A stretch of 64,000 nt of DNA, taken from an uncultured beta proteobacterium. GTDB taxonomy: Bacteria; Pseudomonadota; Gammaproteobacteria; Burkholderiales; Burkholderiaceae_C. The DNA lies in NCBI GenBank assembly GCA_903960915.1, contig CAJCCO010000037.1, positions 33,228-97,227 of the forward strand, read 5' to 3'. Below the pieces are notes generated by a model that worked only from the letters and a program-made list of their open reading frames with translations, did not search any database and was not told the DNA's origin. Both the position numbers and the translations under genes were made by a program. Below, in pieces: positions 7,882 through 16,630 of the stretch; the first letter of the stretch is position 1; each line of letters begins with the position of its first letter.

Positions 7882-9180
7882 GTGCCCACGGGACAAATAG
7901 CGCCCCGCCTGGTGCTGGGCATTGACTTTGGCACCTCCAACTCGGCGGCAGCCGCGGTAGATGCCAGCGGCCAGTTGCGCGTGATGCCGCTGGAGGCAGA
8001 CCGGGCCGCCATGCCCACCGCCCTTTTCTTTTGCCACGAGACCCAGCAAACCTTTTATGGCAGCCAGGCCATGCAGGCTTACCTGGGCGGCACCGAGGGG
8101 CGCTTGATGCGCGCCATCAAAAGCCTGCTGGGCAGTGCCCTTATGGACGAGCAAACGGTGGTCAACGGCCAGGCCATCTCATTTTTTGACATCGTGGTGC
8201 TGTTCTTCAAAGCCCTCAAGGCGCGCAGCGAAGCCGCGCTGGGGCATGAGATCTCGCACGCCACACTGGGCCGCCCGGTGCATTTTGTGGACGACGATGC
8301 CAAGCGTGACGCGCTGGCCCAGGCCACGCTGGGGCGCGCGGCGCAAGCGGCTGGCTTTGCGCACATTGCCTTCGAGCTTGAACCCATTGCCGCCGCCTTT
8401 GACTACGAGCAACGCGTGCGCCAAGAAACCACCGCGCTGGTGGTGGACATGGGCGGTGGCACCTCAGACTTCACCGTGATACGGCTGGGCCCAAAGCGGC
8501 GCCAGCAGGCCGACCGGCGCAGCGACATTTTGGCCACGACTGGCGTGCACCTGGGCGGCACCGACTTTGACCGCCTGCTGAACCTAGACCACGTGATGCC
8601 GCTGCTGGGCTACGGCCACATCGGCAAAGAAGGCCGCGCCGTGCCCAACAGCCTGTTTTTTGAACTCTCCACCTGGCACCTGATTCACCACGCCTACACG
8701 CGTAAAAGCCTGCACTTTGCCCGCGAACTGTGGACGTCCTACGCCGACCTGAGCCTGCACGCCCGGCTGATGGATGTGCTGGAAAACCGCGACGGGCACC
8801 GTCTGCTAGCCGCCGTGGAGGCCGCCAAGATTGCGTGCTCGGAATCGCAGGGCAGCGCGGCCATTGACCTGCACTTTTTGAAAGCTGCGCAGGCCTCCGG
8901 TATCAACGGCCATGCCGAACCCACCATCACCGCCCCGGGCATGGCCGCCACCCTGGGCCAGGCGTTGGCGCAGGTAGTGAAGTGCGCGCGCCAGTGCGTA
9001 CAAGACGCCGGCCTGGCCACGGTGGATGTGGTGTACCTCACGGGCGGCTCCTCGGTCCTGCAGCCGCTGAGAGAGGCCATGCAAGCGGCCTACCCGCAGG
9101 CCGAGCTGGTGCAGGGCGACCGCTTTGGCGGCGTGGCCGCGGGCTTGGCCTGGGCGGGTTTTCATGCCCAGCGGAACTGA
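7882..9180 (+). CDS. yegD: Hsp70-family chaperone-like ATPase, YegD type
   Basis: 432 residues from GTG 7882, one base after the esterase stop (TGA-A-GTG), which suggests translational coupling; no ATG fits ahead of the first conserved motif. Actin/Hsp70 ATPase signatures are LGIDFGTSNSAAAAV (phosphate 1), VVDMGGGTSDFTV (phosphate 2) and YLTGGSSVLQPLREAM (adenosine). The length fits YegD rather than DnaK: the peptide-binding domain of DnaK is missing. YegD-like proteins are orphan Hsp70s without a known client. The gene ends 3 bases before the ynjC start, so it is probably part of the ynj transcript here; whether it assists that transporter is unknown. Confidence 0.9.
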   Translation: MPTGQIAPRLVLGIDFGTSNSAAAAVDASGQLRVMPLEADRAAMPTALFFCHETQQTFYGSQAMQAYLGGTEGRLMRAIKSLLGSALMDEQTVVNGQAISFFDIVVLFFKALKARSEAALGHEISHATLGRPVHFVDDDAKRDALAQATLGRAAQAAGFAHIAFELEPIAAAFDYEQRVRQETTALVVDMGGGTSDFTVIRLGPKRRQQADRRSDILATTGVHLGGTDFDRLLNLDHVMPLLGYGHIGKEGRAVPNSLFFELSTWHLIHHAYTRKSLHFARELWTSYADLSLHARLMDVLENRDGHRLLAAVEAAKIACSESQGSAAIDLHFLKAAQASGINGHAEPTITAPGMAATLGQALAQVVKCARQCVQDAGLATVDVVYLTGGSSVLQPLREAMQAAYPQAELVQGDRFGGVAAGLAWAGFHAQRN

Positions 9181-9183
9181 GCC

Positions 9184-10902
9184 ATGCACCGGACAGACCG
9201 CGTAGGCGCCCTGTTGCTGCTCGCAGCCATGGGCGTGCCGATGGGCTGGGCCACCTGGGCCGCGTTGGCGCAAGCTTTCAACCCCAGCGCCTGGCGTGAC
9301 CTGCAGGCCGACCCGCAAACCTGGCCCGCACTGCTGCTGTCCTTGCAAACCGGCCTGCTGGCCAGTGCTTTGTCGGTGCTGCTGACGGCCTGGATTTTGT
9401 CGCGTAGTTTTCCTGGTCCCTTGTGGGCACGGCTGGTAAAAAGTTTGGGGCCCATGCTGGCCGTCCCGCATGCCGCCTGGGCTATTGGCCTGGCGTTTTT
9501 GATGGCGCCCAGCGGCTGGCTGCTGCGCGCCTTCTCGCCCTGGGCCACCGGCTTGGAGGCGCCGCCGCCCTGGCCCACGACACAAGACCCCTGGGGCCTG
9601 GGCCTGACGCTGGCACTGGTGACCAAGGAGGTGCCGTTTTTGCTCTGGGCCGCCACCACGCAGCTGCAACGCCCGGACGTGGCCCTGCGCCTGAGCCGCG
9701 AGCTGCTGCAGGCCCGCACCCTGGGCTACGCGCCGCAGACGGCCTGGTGGCACGTGGTCTGGCCCCAGCTGCTGGCGCGGCTGCATTGGCCCATGCTGGC
9801 GGTACTGGCCTATAGCCTGACCGTGGTGGACATGGCGCTGGTGATTGGCCCAACCTCCCCCCCCACTTTGGCCGTGCTGGCCTGGCACTGGCTGCAAGAT
9901 GCCGACCTGGCGCAAAACGCCCAGGGTGCCGTGGCGGCCTGGCTGTTGGCCGCTATGGTGGCGGGGTCATTGGCGCTGGCGTTGTTGGCCGCGCAACTGC
10001 TGCGCCGCGTACCGGCTTGGCGCGCGCACCGCACCCTGGGCCACAGAGGCGCCCAGCGACCCACTCACCCATCACGGCAATCTCGCAACAAAACGAACAG
10101 CAGCTGGGCCGCGCTGGTGGGCCTGTATGCGCTGGTGATGCTGGCCATGGCCGTGGGCAGCGTGGCGGGACTGTGGCCTTTTCCGGCGCTGTGGCCAGAA
10201 CAACTGAGTTGGGCCGCCTGGGCATCAGTGGCCACCAGCCTGGACACGCTTTACACCACGCTCTTTTTGGGCCTGGCCAGTGCCGGGGTGGCGCTGCTGT
10301 GGTCGCTGGCCTGGCTGGAGTGGGCGCCACCGCGCTGGGACGCAGCCTTACGCCGGCTGGTTTACCTGCCGCTGGTGCTGCCCCCGGTGCTGTGGGTGGT
10401 GGGCGTGCACGGCCTGACCTTGCACTGGGGACTGGACAGCCACTGGAGCGGGCTGTGGCTGGCGCACACCCTGGCGACCCTGCCCTATGTGCTGATTGCG
10501 CTGAGCCCGGCCTACACCGGTTTTGACCCGCGCCTGGCCCAAGTGGCGGCCTCGCTGGGGCAAAGCCGGTTGGTGTTTTTATGGCGTGTGAAATGGCCTT
10601 TGCTGCGCGCCGCACTGGCCGCCAGTTTTGCCGTGGGCTTTGCCGTTAGCGTGACGCAGTACCTGCCCACCCTGTTTATTGGCGGTGGCCGCTACGCCAC
10701 CTTGACAACCGAGGCCGTCACGCTGGCCGCTGGCGCCCAGCGCTCGCTGACCTCGGCCTACGCCTGGCTGCAGTGGCTGCTGCCGGTGCTCTTGTTTGCG
10801 CTGGCAGCCCGGCTGGGCCTGGCACGGCGTTTCATCAGCACCGCTCAACCTGAAAGCAGAACAAACAAACAAAACAAGACAGACAGGACAATGACGCCAT
10901 GA
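9184..10902 (+). CDS. ynjC: ABC transporter permease, YnjC family (two permease domains fused)
   Basis: 572 residues with about twelve predicted membrane helices. Two binding-protein-dependent permease domains stand in tandem: each half has a stretch resembling the EAA loop, in RLSRELLQARTLGYAPQTAW for the first and AQVAASLGQSRLVFLWRVKW for the second. A single polypeptide with both permease halves is the E. coli YnjC arrangement. The linker around residue 290 is rich in Arg/His/Ser/Asn. The ATG overlaps nothing, but the stop overlaps the ynjD start in ATGA, so both are translated together. It would form the inner-membrane channel for the ligand bound by the YnjB protein at 4692-5897. Confidence 0.88.
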   Translation: MHRTDRVGALLLLAAMGVPMGWATWAALAQAFNPSAWRDLQADPQTWPALLLSLQTGLLASALSVLLTAWILSRSFPGPLWARLVKSLGPMLAVPHAAWAIGLAFLMAPSGWLLRAFSPWATGLEAPPPWPTTQDPWGLGLTLALVTKEVPFLLWAATTQLQRPDVALRLSRELLQARTLGYAPQTAWWHVVWPQLLARLHWPMLAVLAYSLTVVDMALVIGPTSPPTLAVLAWHWLQDADLAQNAQGAVAAWLLAAMVAGSLALALLAAQLLRRVPAWRAHRTLGHRGAQRPTHPSRQSRNKTNSSWAALVGLYALVMLAMAVGSVAGLWPFPALWPEQLSWAAWASVATSLDTLYTTLFLGLASAGVALLWSLAWLEWAPPRWDAALRRLVYLPLVLPPVLWVVGVHGLTLHWGLDSHWSGLWLAHTLATLPYVLIALSPAYTGFDPRLAQVAASLGQSRLVFLWRVKWPLLRAALAASFAVGFAVSVTQYLPTLFIGGGRYATLTTEAVTLAAGAQRSLTSAYAWLQWLLPVLLFALAARLGLARRFISTAQPESRTNKQNKTDRTMTP

Positions 10903-11531
10903 GTCTGGACATTACCCTGCACCGACTGGCCACGCGCCAGGGTCACACCCTGCTGCACGCCCTGCAGCTGCGGGTGCCTGCGGGCGTCATCCACACGGTG
11001 ATGGGCGAGAGTGGCTCGGGCAAGTCCAGCCTGCTCAGCGCGGTCTGCGGCACCTTGCCCGAGGGCCTGGTGTTTGAGGGCGAAATCAGTTTGCAAGGAC
11101 GGCGCATTGAGCAGTTGCCCACCGAGCAGCGGCGCGTGGGTTTGCTGTTTCAAGACGACTTGTTGTTTGCCCACATGACTGTGCGCGAGAACCTGCTGTT
11201 TGCCGTGCCGGCAGGCCCGCGCGCAGAACGCGAGGCCCAGGTCAGCGCCGGGCTGGACAGCCTGGAGATGCGCGACTTTGCCAATGCAGACCCGGCCACG
11301 CTGTCAGGCGGGCAACGCACCCGGGTGGCCCTGTTGCGTGCCCTGTTGGCGCGCCCGCAAGCCTTGCTGCTTGACGAGCCGTTTGCCAAACTTGACGCCG
11401 CGCTGCGCGAGCGCATGCGCCACTGGGTGTTTGCGCTGGCGCGCCAGCAAGGCATGCCGGTGCTGCTGGTGACGCACGATGCCGCAGATGTGGCCGATGC
11501 GGCACACTTGACCCATCTACACACCGTTTAA
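10899..11531 (+). CDS. ynjD: ABC transporter ATP-binding protein, YnjD family
   Basis: 210 residues, the typical length of YnjD. Walker A GESGSGKSSLL, Q-loop LLFQDDLLF, signature LSGGQRTRVALLRALL, Walker B ALLLDEPFAKLD and H-loop LLVTHDAAD are all intact. It energises the YnjC permease. The start overlaps the ynjC stop by four bases (ATGA). The next gene, ynjF, follows after 66 bases containing a short CTTCACCTCA direct repeat. The assignment is firm from sequence and context together. Confidence 0.92.
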   Translation: MSLDITLHRLATRQGHTLLHALQLRVPAGVIHTVMGESGSGKSSLLSAVCGTLPEGLVFEGEISLQGRRIEQLPTEQRRVGLLFQDDLLFAHMTVRENLLFAVPAGPRAEREAQVSAGLDSLEMRDFANADPATLSGGQRTRVALLRALLARPQALLLDEPFAKLDAALRERMRHWVFALARQQGMPVLLVTHDAADVADAAHLTHLHTV

Positions 11532-11597
11532 GCCCGCTGCCTGCCTCGCCACGCTTCACCTCACTTCACCTCACACGCACTCAACGCACCGCACACC

Positions 11598-12224
11598 ATG
11601 CTTGACCGCTTTGCCACCGCCCTGCTGCGCCCCGCTGTGACGGCTGGCGCGCGCGGCTTGGTACGCGCCGGCGTGGGCGCCAATACCGTCACACTGGCGG
11701 GCTTTGCGCTGGGGCTGTGCGCGGCGTGGCTCATTGCCCAGGAGCACTACCTGGAGGGCGCGCTGGTCATCCTGTTGTCGCGGCTGTGCGACGCGCTGGA
11801 CGGCGCGGTGGCGCGCCTCACCCAACCCAGTGATGCCGGGGGCTTTCTCGATATTGCGCTGGACTTTTTGTTTTACGCCAGCATTCCCCTGGCCTTTGCC
11901 TGGGCCGACCCGGTGGCTAACGCCTTGCCCGCTGCGGTGCTGCTGGCGGCCTTCATGGGCACCAGCACCAGTTTTCTGGCGTTTGCCGTGCTGGCGGCCA
12001 AGCGCGGCATGGTCAACACCCAGTACCCCGACAAAGCGTTTTACTTTTTGGGCGGCATGACCGAGGCCACCGAGACCCTGGCCTTCTTTGTGGCCATGTG
12101 TATTTGGCCCGAGGCGTTTAGTGGTCTGGCCTACTGGTTTGCTGCGCTGTGCGGCTTCACGGTGCTCACGCGCCTTTGGTGGGGCTGGCAGACCTTGCGC
12201 GCTGACCCGCAGAACCTGCCCTAG
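11598..12224 (+). CDS. ynjF: CDP-alcohol phosphatidyltransferase family protein, YnjF type
   Basis: 208 residues, six or so membrane helices. The family motif DG-x2-AR-x(7-8)-G-x3-D-x3-D is present in DALDGAVARLTQPSDAGGFL followed by DIALD; the spacing after AR is seven residues rather than the usual eight. Enzymes of this family transfer a phosphoalcohol from a CDP-linked donor, mostly in phospholipid synthesis; the alcohol used by YnjF is not known. It follows the ynjCD pair as in E. coli, where ynjF also ends that cluster. It ends 17 bases before the next gene. Confidence 0.87.
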   Translation: MLDRFATALLRPAVTAGARGLVRAGVGANTVTLAGFALGLCAAWLIAQEHYLEGALVILLSRLCDALDGAVARLTQPSDAGGFLDIALDFLFYASIPLAFAWADPVANALPAAVLLAAFMGTSTSFLAFAVLAAKRGMVNTQYPDKAFYFLGGMTEATETLAFFVAMCIWPEAFSGLAYWFAALCGFTVLTRLWWGWQTLRADPQNLP

Positions 12225-12241
12225 GCCGGCATCCATCCACC

Positions 12242-14437
12242 ATGAAAAAATTTAAACCCGTCATTGCTCTGCTGCTTCTGGGCCTGCTGCTGGGTGCCTG
12301 GGTGGCACTGGACGCCGGCCGCTACCTGAGCCTGGACTACCTGCAACAAAGCCATACCGAGTTCGCCCGTCTGTACGCGCTGCACCCAGCCAGCGTGCTG
12401 GGGGCCTACCTGGCGCTGTACGTGCTGGTGTGCGCGCTGTCGCTACCCGGCGCCACCTTGCTAACGCTGGCTGGTGGTGCGGTGTTTGGCTTGTGGTGGG
12501 GCACGTTGGTGGTGTCGTTTGCCTCCAGCCTGGGGGCCACGCTGGCTTTTCTGGTGGCGCGCCATGTGCTGCGCGACAGCCTGGAGGCCCGCTTTGGCGC
12601 GCGCCTGGCCGAGTTCAACCAGGGCGTGGCACGCCAGGGCGCCTTGTACCTGTTCACCCTGCGCCTGGTGCCCCTGGTGCCGTTTTTCATCGTCAACCTG
12701 GGCATGGGTTTGACCCGCATGCGCACCCGCACCTTTTATGGCGTGAGCCAACTCGGCATGCTGGCCGGCACGCTGGTGTATGTGAACGCGGGCACGCAAC
12801 TGGGCCGCCTCTCCAGCTTGCAAGCTATTTTGAGCCCCGCCCTGTTGGGCTCCTTCGTGCTGCTGGCCAGTTTCCCCTGGCTGGCGCGGCAAGGCCTGGG
12901 CTGGGTGCAACAGCGCCGGCTTTACGCCCGCTGGCAAGCCCAGAAGCCGCGCCGCTTTGACCGCAACCTGATCGTCATAGGCGCTGGCGCGGGCGGTCTG
13001 GTGTCGGCCTATATTGCTGCGGCGGTGAAGGCCCGGGTGACGCTGGTGGAAATGGGCGCCATGGGCGGCGACTGCCTGAACTATGGCTGCGTGCCCAGCA
13101 AGGCGCTGATTAAAAGCGCGCGGCTGGCGCACCAGATGCGCCACGGCGCACGCTATGGCCTGAGCGATACCGAGCCGGTGTTCCCTTTCAAAAACGTGAT
13201 GCAGCGGGTGCAAGCCACGATTGCCGCCATTGCGCCACACGACAGCGTGGCGCGCTACACCGGCTTGGGCGTGGAAGTGCTGCAAGGCCATGCCCGGCTC
13301 ATCAACCCCTGGACGGTGGAGATTACCGCCCCCGCCGTGGCCGGGCAAAGCGCACCGTCGGTGCAACGCCTGAGCAGCCGCGCCATTGTGCTGGCCACGG
13401 GCGCGCGCCCTTTGCTGCCGCCTTTCCTGAAAGACGCACAAGCCCAGGGCTTTAACGTGCTGACCAGCGACACGCTGTGGCAGCACCTGGGCCAGCTTGA
13501 GACGCCCCCGCAGCGCCTGCTGGTGCTGGGCGGCGGCCCCATTGGTTGCGAGCTGGCGCAAAGCCTGGCGCGACTGGGCGCGCAGGTGACCGTGCTGGAA
13601 CAGGCGCCGCGCCTGTTGCTGCGCGAGGACGAAGACGTGAGCGCTCTGGTGCAAGACGCGCTGCAACAAGACGGTGTGCGGGTGCTGACCGGCCACACCG
13701 CGCTGCAGTGCGAACGTGACGCCGACGGCCACCCGCAACTGCGGGTGCAGCACCAGGGGCAAACGCTGCACCTGGGCTTTGAAACCCTGCTGTGCGCACT
13801 GGGACGCGAGGCCCGGCTGACCGGCCTGGGTCTGGAAGAACTGGGCATTCCCTGCGAGCGCACCGTCACCACCAACGCCTACCTGGAAACGTTGTACCCC
13901 AATATCTACGCCGCCGGTGACGTGGCAGGCCCCGAGCAGTTCACCCATGTGGCGGCGCACCAGGCCTGGTACGCCACGGTCAACGCGCTGTTTGGTGGCG
14001 TCAAGAAATTCAAGGTGGACACGCGCGTGCTACCGCGCACCACCTTCACCGACCCCGAGGTGGCGCGCGTGGGCTTGAACGAAACACAGGCGCGCGCGCA
14101 ACAGGTGGCCTTTGAGGTCAGCCGCTTTGAATTGGCCGAGCTGGACCGGGCCATTGCCGACAGCGACACGCAAGGCTTTGTCAAAGTGCTGACGCGCCCG
14201 GGCAGCGACCAAATTTTGGGCGTGACACTGGTAGGCCGCCACGCCGGGGACCTGCTGGCCGAGTATGTGCTGGCCATGAAACACGGCCTGGGCCTGAACA
14301 AAATATTGGGCACGGTGCACAGCTACCCCACACTGGCCGAGGCCAACAAATACGCCGCCGGCGTGTGGAAGCGCGCCCACCAGCCTGAGCGGTTGCTGCG
14401 CTGGGCCAGGCGCTACCATGACTGGCGCCGGGGCTAA
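12242..14437 (+). CDS. TVP38/TMEM64 membrane domain fused to a pyridine-nucleotide disulfide reductase
   Basis: 731 residues made of two parts. Residues 1 to about 230 are a VTT/TVP38 (SNARE-associated, DedA-like) membrane domain: GATLLTLAGGAVFGLWWGTL, ASSLGATLAFLVARHVLRD and FTLRLVPLVPFFIVNLGMG. Residues about 240-731 are a class I flavin reductase like mercuric or dihydrolipoamide reductase: FAD site IVIGAGAGGLVSAYIAA, redox pair in GGDCLNYGCVPSKAL, NAD(P) site LVLGGGPIGCELAQSLARLG, second FAD site NIYAAGDVAGPEQF and the C-terminal dimer motif HSYPTLAEANKY. E. coli keeps TVP38 proteins (YdjX, YdjZ) beside its ynj genes. The fusion suggests reduction coupled to membrane passage; the substrate is unknown. 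Confidence 0.88.
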   Translation: MKKFKPVIALLLLGLLLGAWVALDAGRYLSLDYLQQSHTEFARLYALHPASVLGAYLALYVLVCALSLPGATLLTLAGGAVFGLWWGTLVVSFASSLGATLAFLVARHVLRDSLEARFGARLAEFNQGVARQGALYLFTLRLVPLVPFFIVNLGMGLTRMRTRTFYGVSQLGMLAGTLVYVNAGTQLGRLSSLQAILSPALLGSFVLLASFPWLARQGLGWVQQRRLYARWQAQKPRRFDRNLIVIGAGAGGLVSAYIAAAVKARVTLVEMGAMGGDCLNYGCVPSKALIKSARLAHQMRHGARYGLSDTEPVFPFKNVMQRVQATIAAIAPHDSVARYTGLGVEVLQGHARLINPWTVEITAPAVAGQSAPSVQRLSSRAIVLATGARPLLPPFLKDAQAQGFNVLTSDTLWQHLGQLETPPQRLLVLGGGPIGCELAQSLARLGAQVTVLEQAPRLLLREDEDVSALVQDALQQDGVRVLTGHTALQCERDADGHPQLRVQHQGQTLHLGFETLLCALGREARLTGLGLEELGIPCERTVTTNAYLETLYPNIYAAGDVAGPEQFTHVAAHQAWYATVNALFGGVKKFKVDTRVLPRTTFTDPEVARVGLNETQARAQQVAFEVSRFELAELDRAIADSDTQGFVKVLTRPGSDQILGVTLVGRHAGDLLAEYVLAMKHGLGLNKILGTVHSYPTLAEANKYAAGVWKRAHQPERLLRWARRYHDWRRG

Positions 14438-14446
14438 GCCCTGGCC

Positions 14447-14490
14447 ATTAGCCAACCATTTGCCACTAACTAGCCACCGACTAGCCACTG
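14447..14490 (+). repeat. Four 11-base imperfect tandem repeats
   Basis: Four consecutive 11-base units with core (A/T)(C/T)TAGCCA(A/C)C lie in the 83-base gap between the reductase fusion and the DUF3047 gene. The last two units differ at one position. No function is apparent. Confidence 0.75.
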
Positions 14491-14520
14491 ACCTGAACCC
14501 AAGCGCCCAAGTTCCTGCCT

Positions 14521-15327
14521 ATGCTTCATCTCGCCTCATTTTTTCGCCGCTGGTTTGTTCGGTCCTGCTGCTCTGTTGCGGAGTGGCGGCGCGCCCTGGC
14601 CGGCCTGTGCGCCGGCCTGCTGCTGGCAGGCGCGCAGGCGCAAAGCCTGCTCGCACCGCTGGTCAGTGCCAGTACAAGTGCGGCCGCCTCGGTACCCGGC
14701 GAACCCTGGCGCGTGGTGGGCGTGGGCAAAGACAGCATTGCCGCGACGCGCTTTGACCTGGTGGCGCTGGACGGCGCCCCCGTGTTGCGCCTGCGCACCG
14801 AGCGCTCGTATGCCAATTTAGTGCATGACTTGCCGGCACTGCGCCTGGCACCCAACGCGGTGCTGCGCTGGCGCTGGCGCCTGGACCAGGGCCTGCCACT
14901 GGCCGACCTGCGGCGTAAAAGTGGTGACGATTCGCCCCTCAAAGTCTGCGCCCTGTTTGACTTGCCGGCTTCACAACTCAGTTGGGGCGAACGCAGCCTG
15001 CTGCTGCTGGCGCGCAGCCTGAGCAAAGAAACCCTGCCGGGCGCCACCCTGTGCTACATCTGGGACACGCAACTGCCCGAAGGCACGGTACTCGCCAACG
15101 CCTACAGCCAGCGGGTGCGCTACCTGGTGCTCAACGGGGCCAACGCACCGCTCAAGCAATGGGCCAGCCACGAGCGCCGTCTGAGCGCTGATTTTTTGCA
15201 AGCTTTTGGCCACGAGTCGCGCAGCGTGCCGCCGCTGGTGGCGGTGCTGGTGGGGGCCGATGCGGACAACACCGGGGGCAGCAGCCTGGCTTACGCCAGT
15301 GACCTGGTCTTGATCAACACGCCATAA
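14521..15327 (+). CDS. DUF3047 domain exported protein
   Basis: 268 residues from ATG 14521, with a long N-terminal signal (GLCAGLLLAGAQAQSLLAP, likely cut after the second AQA). The body has the hallmarks I associate with DUF3047: GEPWRVVGVGKDSIAATRF, LRWRWRLDQGLPLADLRRK, GDDSPLKVCALFDLP, ATLCYIWDTQLPEGTVLANAY, RVRYLVLNG and DADNTGGSSLAYASDLVL. The function of the family is unknown to me. It would be periplasmic. It ends 10 bases before the next gene, whose ribosome site overlaps this stop, so it is part of the same transcript. Confidence 0.8.
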   Translation: MLHLASFFRRWFVRSCCSVAEWRRALAGLCAGLLLAGAQAQSLLAPLVSASTSAAASVPGEPWRVVGVGKDSIAATRFDLVALDGAPVLRLRTERSYANLVHDLPALRLAPNAVLRWRWRLDQGLPLADLRRKSGDDSPLKVCALFDLPASQLSWGERSLLLLARSLSKETLPGATLCYIWDTQLPEGTVLANAYSQRVRYLVLNGANAPLKQWASHERRLSADFLQAFGHESRSVPPLVAVLVGADADNTGGSSLAYASDLVLINTP

Positions 15328-15337
15328 GGAGCACGCC

Positions 15338-16474
15338 ATGACCGGTCTGATGAAAGGCGCCATGCAGTCGCACAAACACCTGGTGCTGCTGGGCGCAGGG
15401 CATGCGCACGTGCACTTGCTGGCGCAGGCCACGCGCCAGTCTTTCAACGGTGCGCGCGTGACGCTGGTGGCGCCGTTTGCGCGGCAGCTGTATTCGGGCA
15501 TGGTGCCGGGCTTTGTGGCGGGCCATTACGCCTTGGACGACTGCGTGATTGCGCTGGCGCCGCTGCTGGAAAAAAACGGCATCCGCTGGCTGCAACAAAG
15601 CGTGACCGCCCTGGACGCCCAAAAGCGGCGGCTGCGCCTGGACGATGGTACGGATCTGGCCTACGACTGGCTCTCGGTCAACACCGGGCCAGTGCAAGAC
15701 CGGCAGCTGCTGGAAACCAGCCTGCCCGGCGTGCGCGAACACGGTCTGTTTGTGCGCCCGATTGAAGCGTTTTGCCACCTCTGGCCGCAGGTGCTGGCGC
15801 TCGCAGCGCAACGCACGCTGCGCCTGGCCGTCATAGGCGGCGGCGCGGCGGGCCTTGAGCTGGTGATGGCGGTGCGCCAGCGCCTGCCCACGGCCTCGGT
15901 GACGCTGATTGCGGGTGAAGCCGGCTTGGGCACCAACTACCCCGATGGGGTGCAGCAGCGCCTTCGCTCGGCCTTGAAGGCGCGGCGCATCACGGTCTTG
16001 AACGAACGCGCCACCGCCTTGCACGCTGGTGAAATTGAGCTGGGCAACGGGGCGCGTCTGCTGTGCGATGTGCCTCTGGTGGCCACCGGTGCGCAGGCCC
16101 CGGCCTGGCTGCAGGGCAGCGACCTGGCGCTGGACGCGCAGGGTTTTATCGCGGTGGACGCCTGCCTGCGCTCTACCAACCACCCCGAGGTGCTGGCCGC
16201 AGGCGACGTGAGCGCTCGCCAGGACCGTCCCCTGGCGCGCAGCGGTGTGTATGCCGTGCGCGCCGGCCCGGCGCTGGCGCGCAACCTGGAAGCCCTGGTG
16301 GCCGGTCAACCCTTGCGCGAGCACCAACCACCCATCCACACGCTGAACCTGCTGTCCTGTGGCGACCAGCATGCCATTGCCACTTGGGGCAAGTTCAGCG
16401 CACAAGGGCGCTGGGTGTGGTGGTTCAAAGACTGGATAGACCGCTCGTTTGTGCAGCGCTTTCGCCGCCACTGA
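15338..16474 (+). CDS. SelD-associated FAD-dependent NADH dehydrogenase-like oxidoreductase
   Basis: 378 residues; AAGGAG six bases ahead fixes ATG 15338. A pyridine-nucleotide flavoprotein: HLVLLGAGHAHVHLLAQ at the front in place of GxGxxG, then FARQLYSGMVPGFVAGHY, second nucleotide site LAVIGGGAAGLELVMAVRQR and FAD closing region EVLAAGDVSARQDRPLARSG. These are the marks of the family that in many bacteria is fused to the N-terminus of selenide-water dikinase (I recall the model name 'Nterm_to_SelD', TIGR03169). Here it is a free-standing gene, with selD 0.6 kb away on the other strand, which supports a shared selenium role. Electron partner and substrate unknown. Confidence 0.85.
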   Translation: MTGLMKGAMQSHKHLVLLGAGHAHVHLLAQATRQSFNGARVTLVAPFARQLYSGMVPGFVAGHYALDDCVIALAPLLEKNGIRWLQQSVTALDAQKRRLRLDDGTDLAYDWLSVNTGPVQDRQLLETSLPGVREHGLFVRPIEAFCHLWPQVLALAAQRTLRLAVIGGGAAGLELVMAVRQRLPTASVTLIAGEAGLGTNYPDGVQQRLRSALKARRITVLNERATALHAGEIELGNGARLLCDVPLVATGAQAPAWLQGSDLALDAQGFIAVDACLRSTNHPEVLAAGDVSARQDRPLARSGVYAVRAGPALARNLEALVAGQPLREHQPPIHTLNLLSCGDQHAIATWGKFSAQGRWVWWFKDWIDRSFVQRFRRH

Positions 16475-16630
16475 AGGCGGCTGTCGCCTACTTGATGGCG
16501 GGGCGCAGGCTGTTAACGCTACCATCACCAAACCTTGAATTTCCGCACCCGCCGCGCCAGTTGCATTCCCTTAACCTGGCGCACCCTTGATCACCACCTA
16601 CCGGCCCCCTTCGGGCACAGAAAGAACCCC

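Noticed and set aside
12461..13960. 499-codon minus-strand frame opposite the TVP38-reductase gene
   Set aside because: Shadow of the real gene; composition typical of antisense GC-rich coding DNA.
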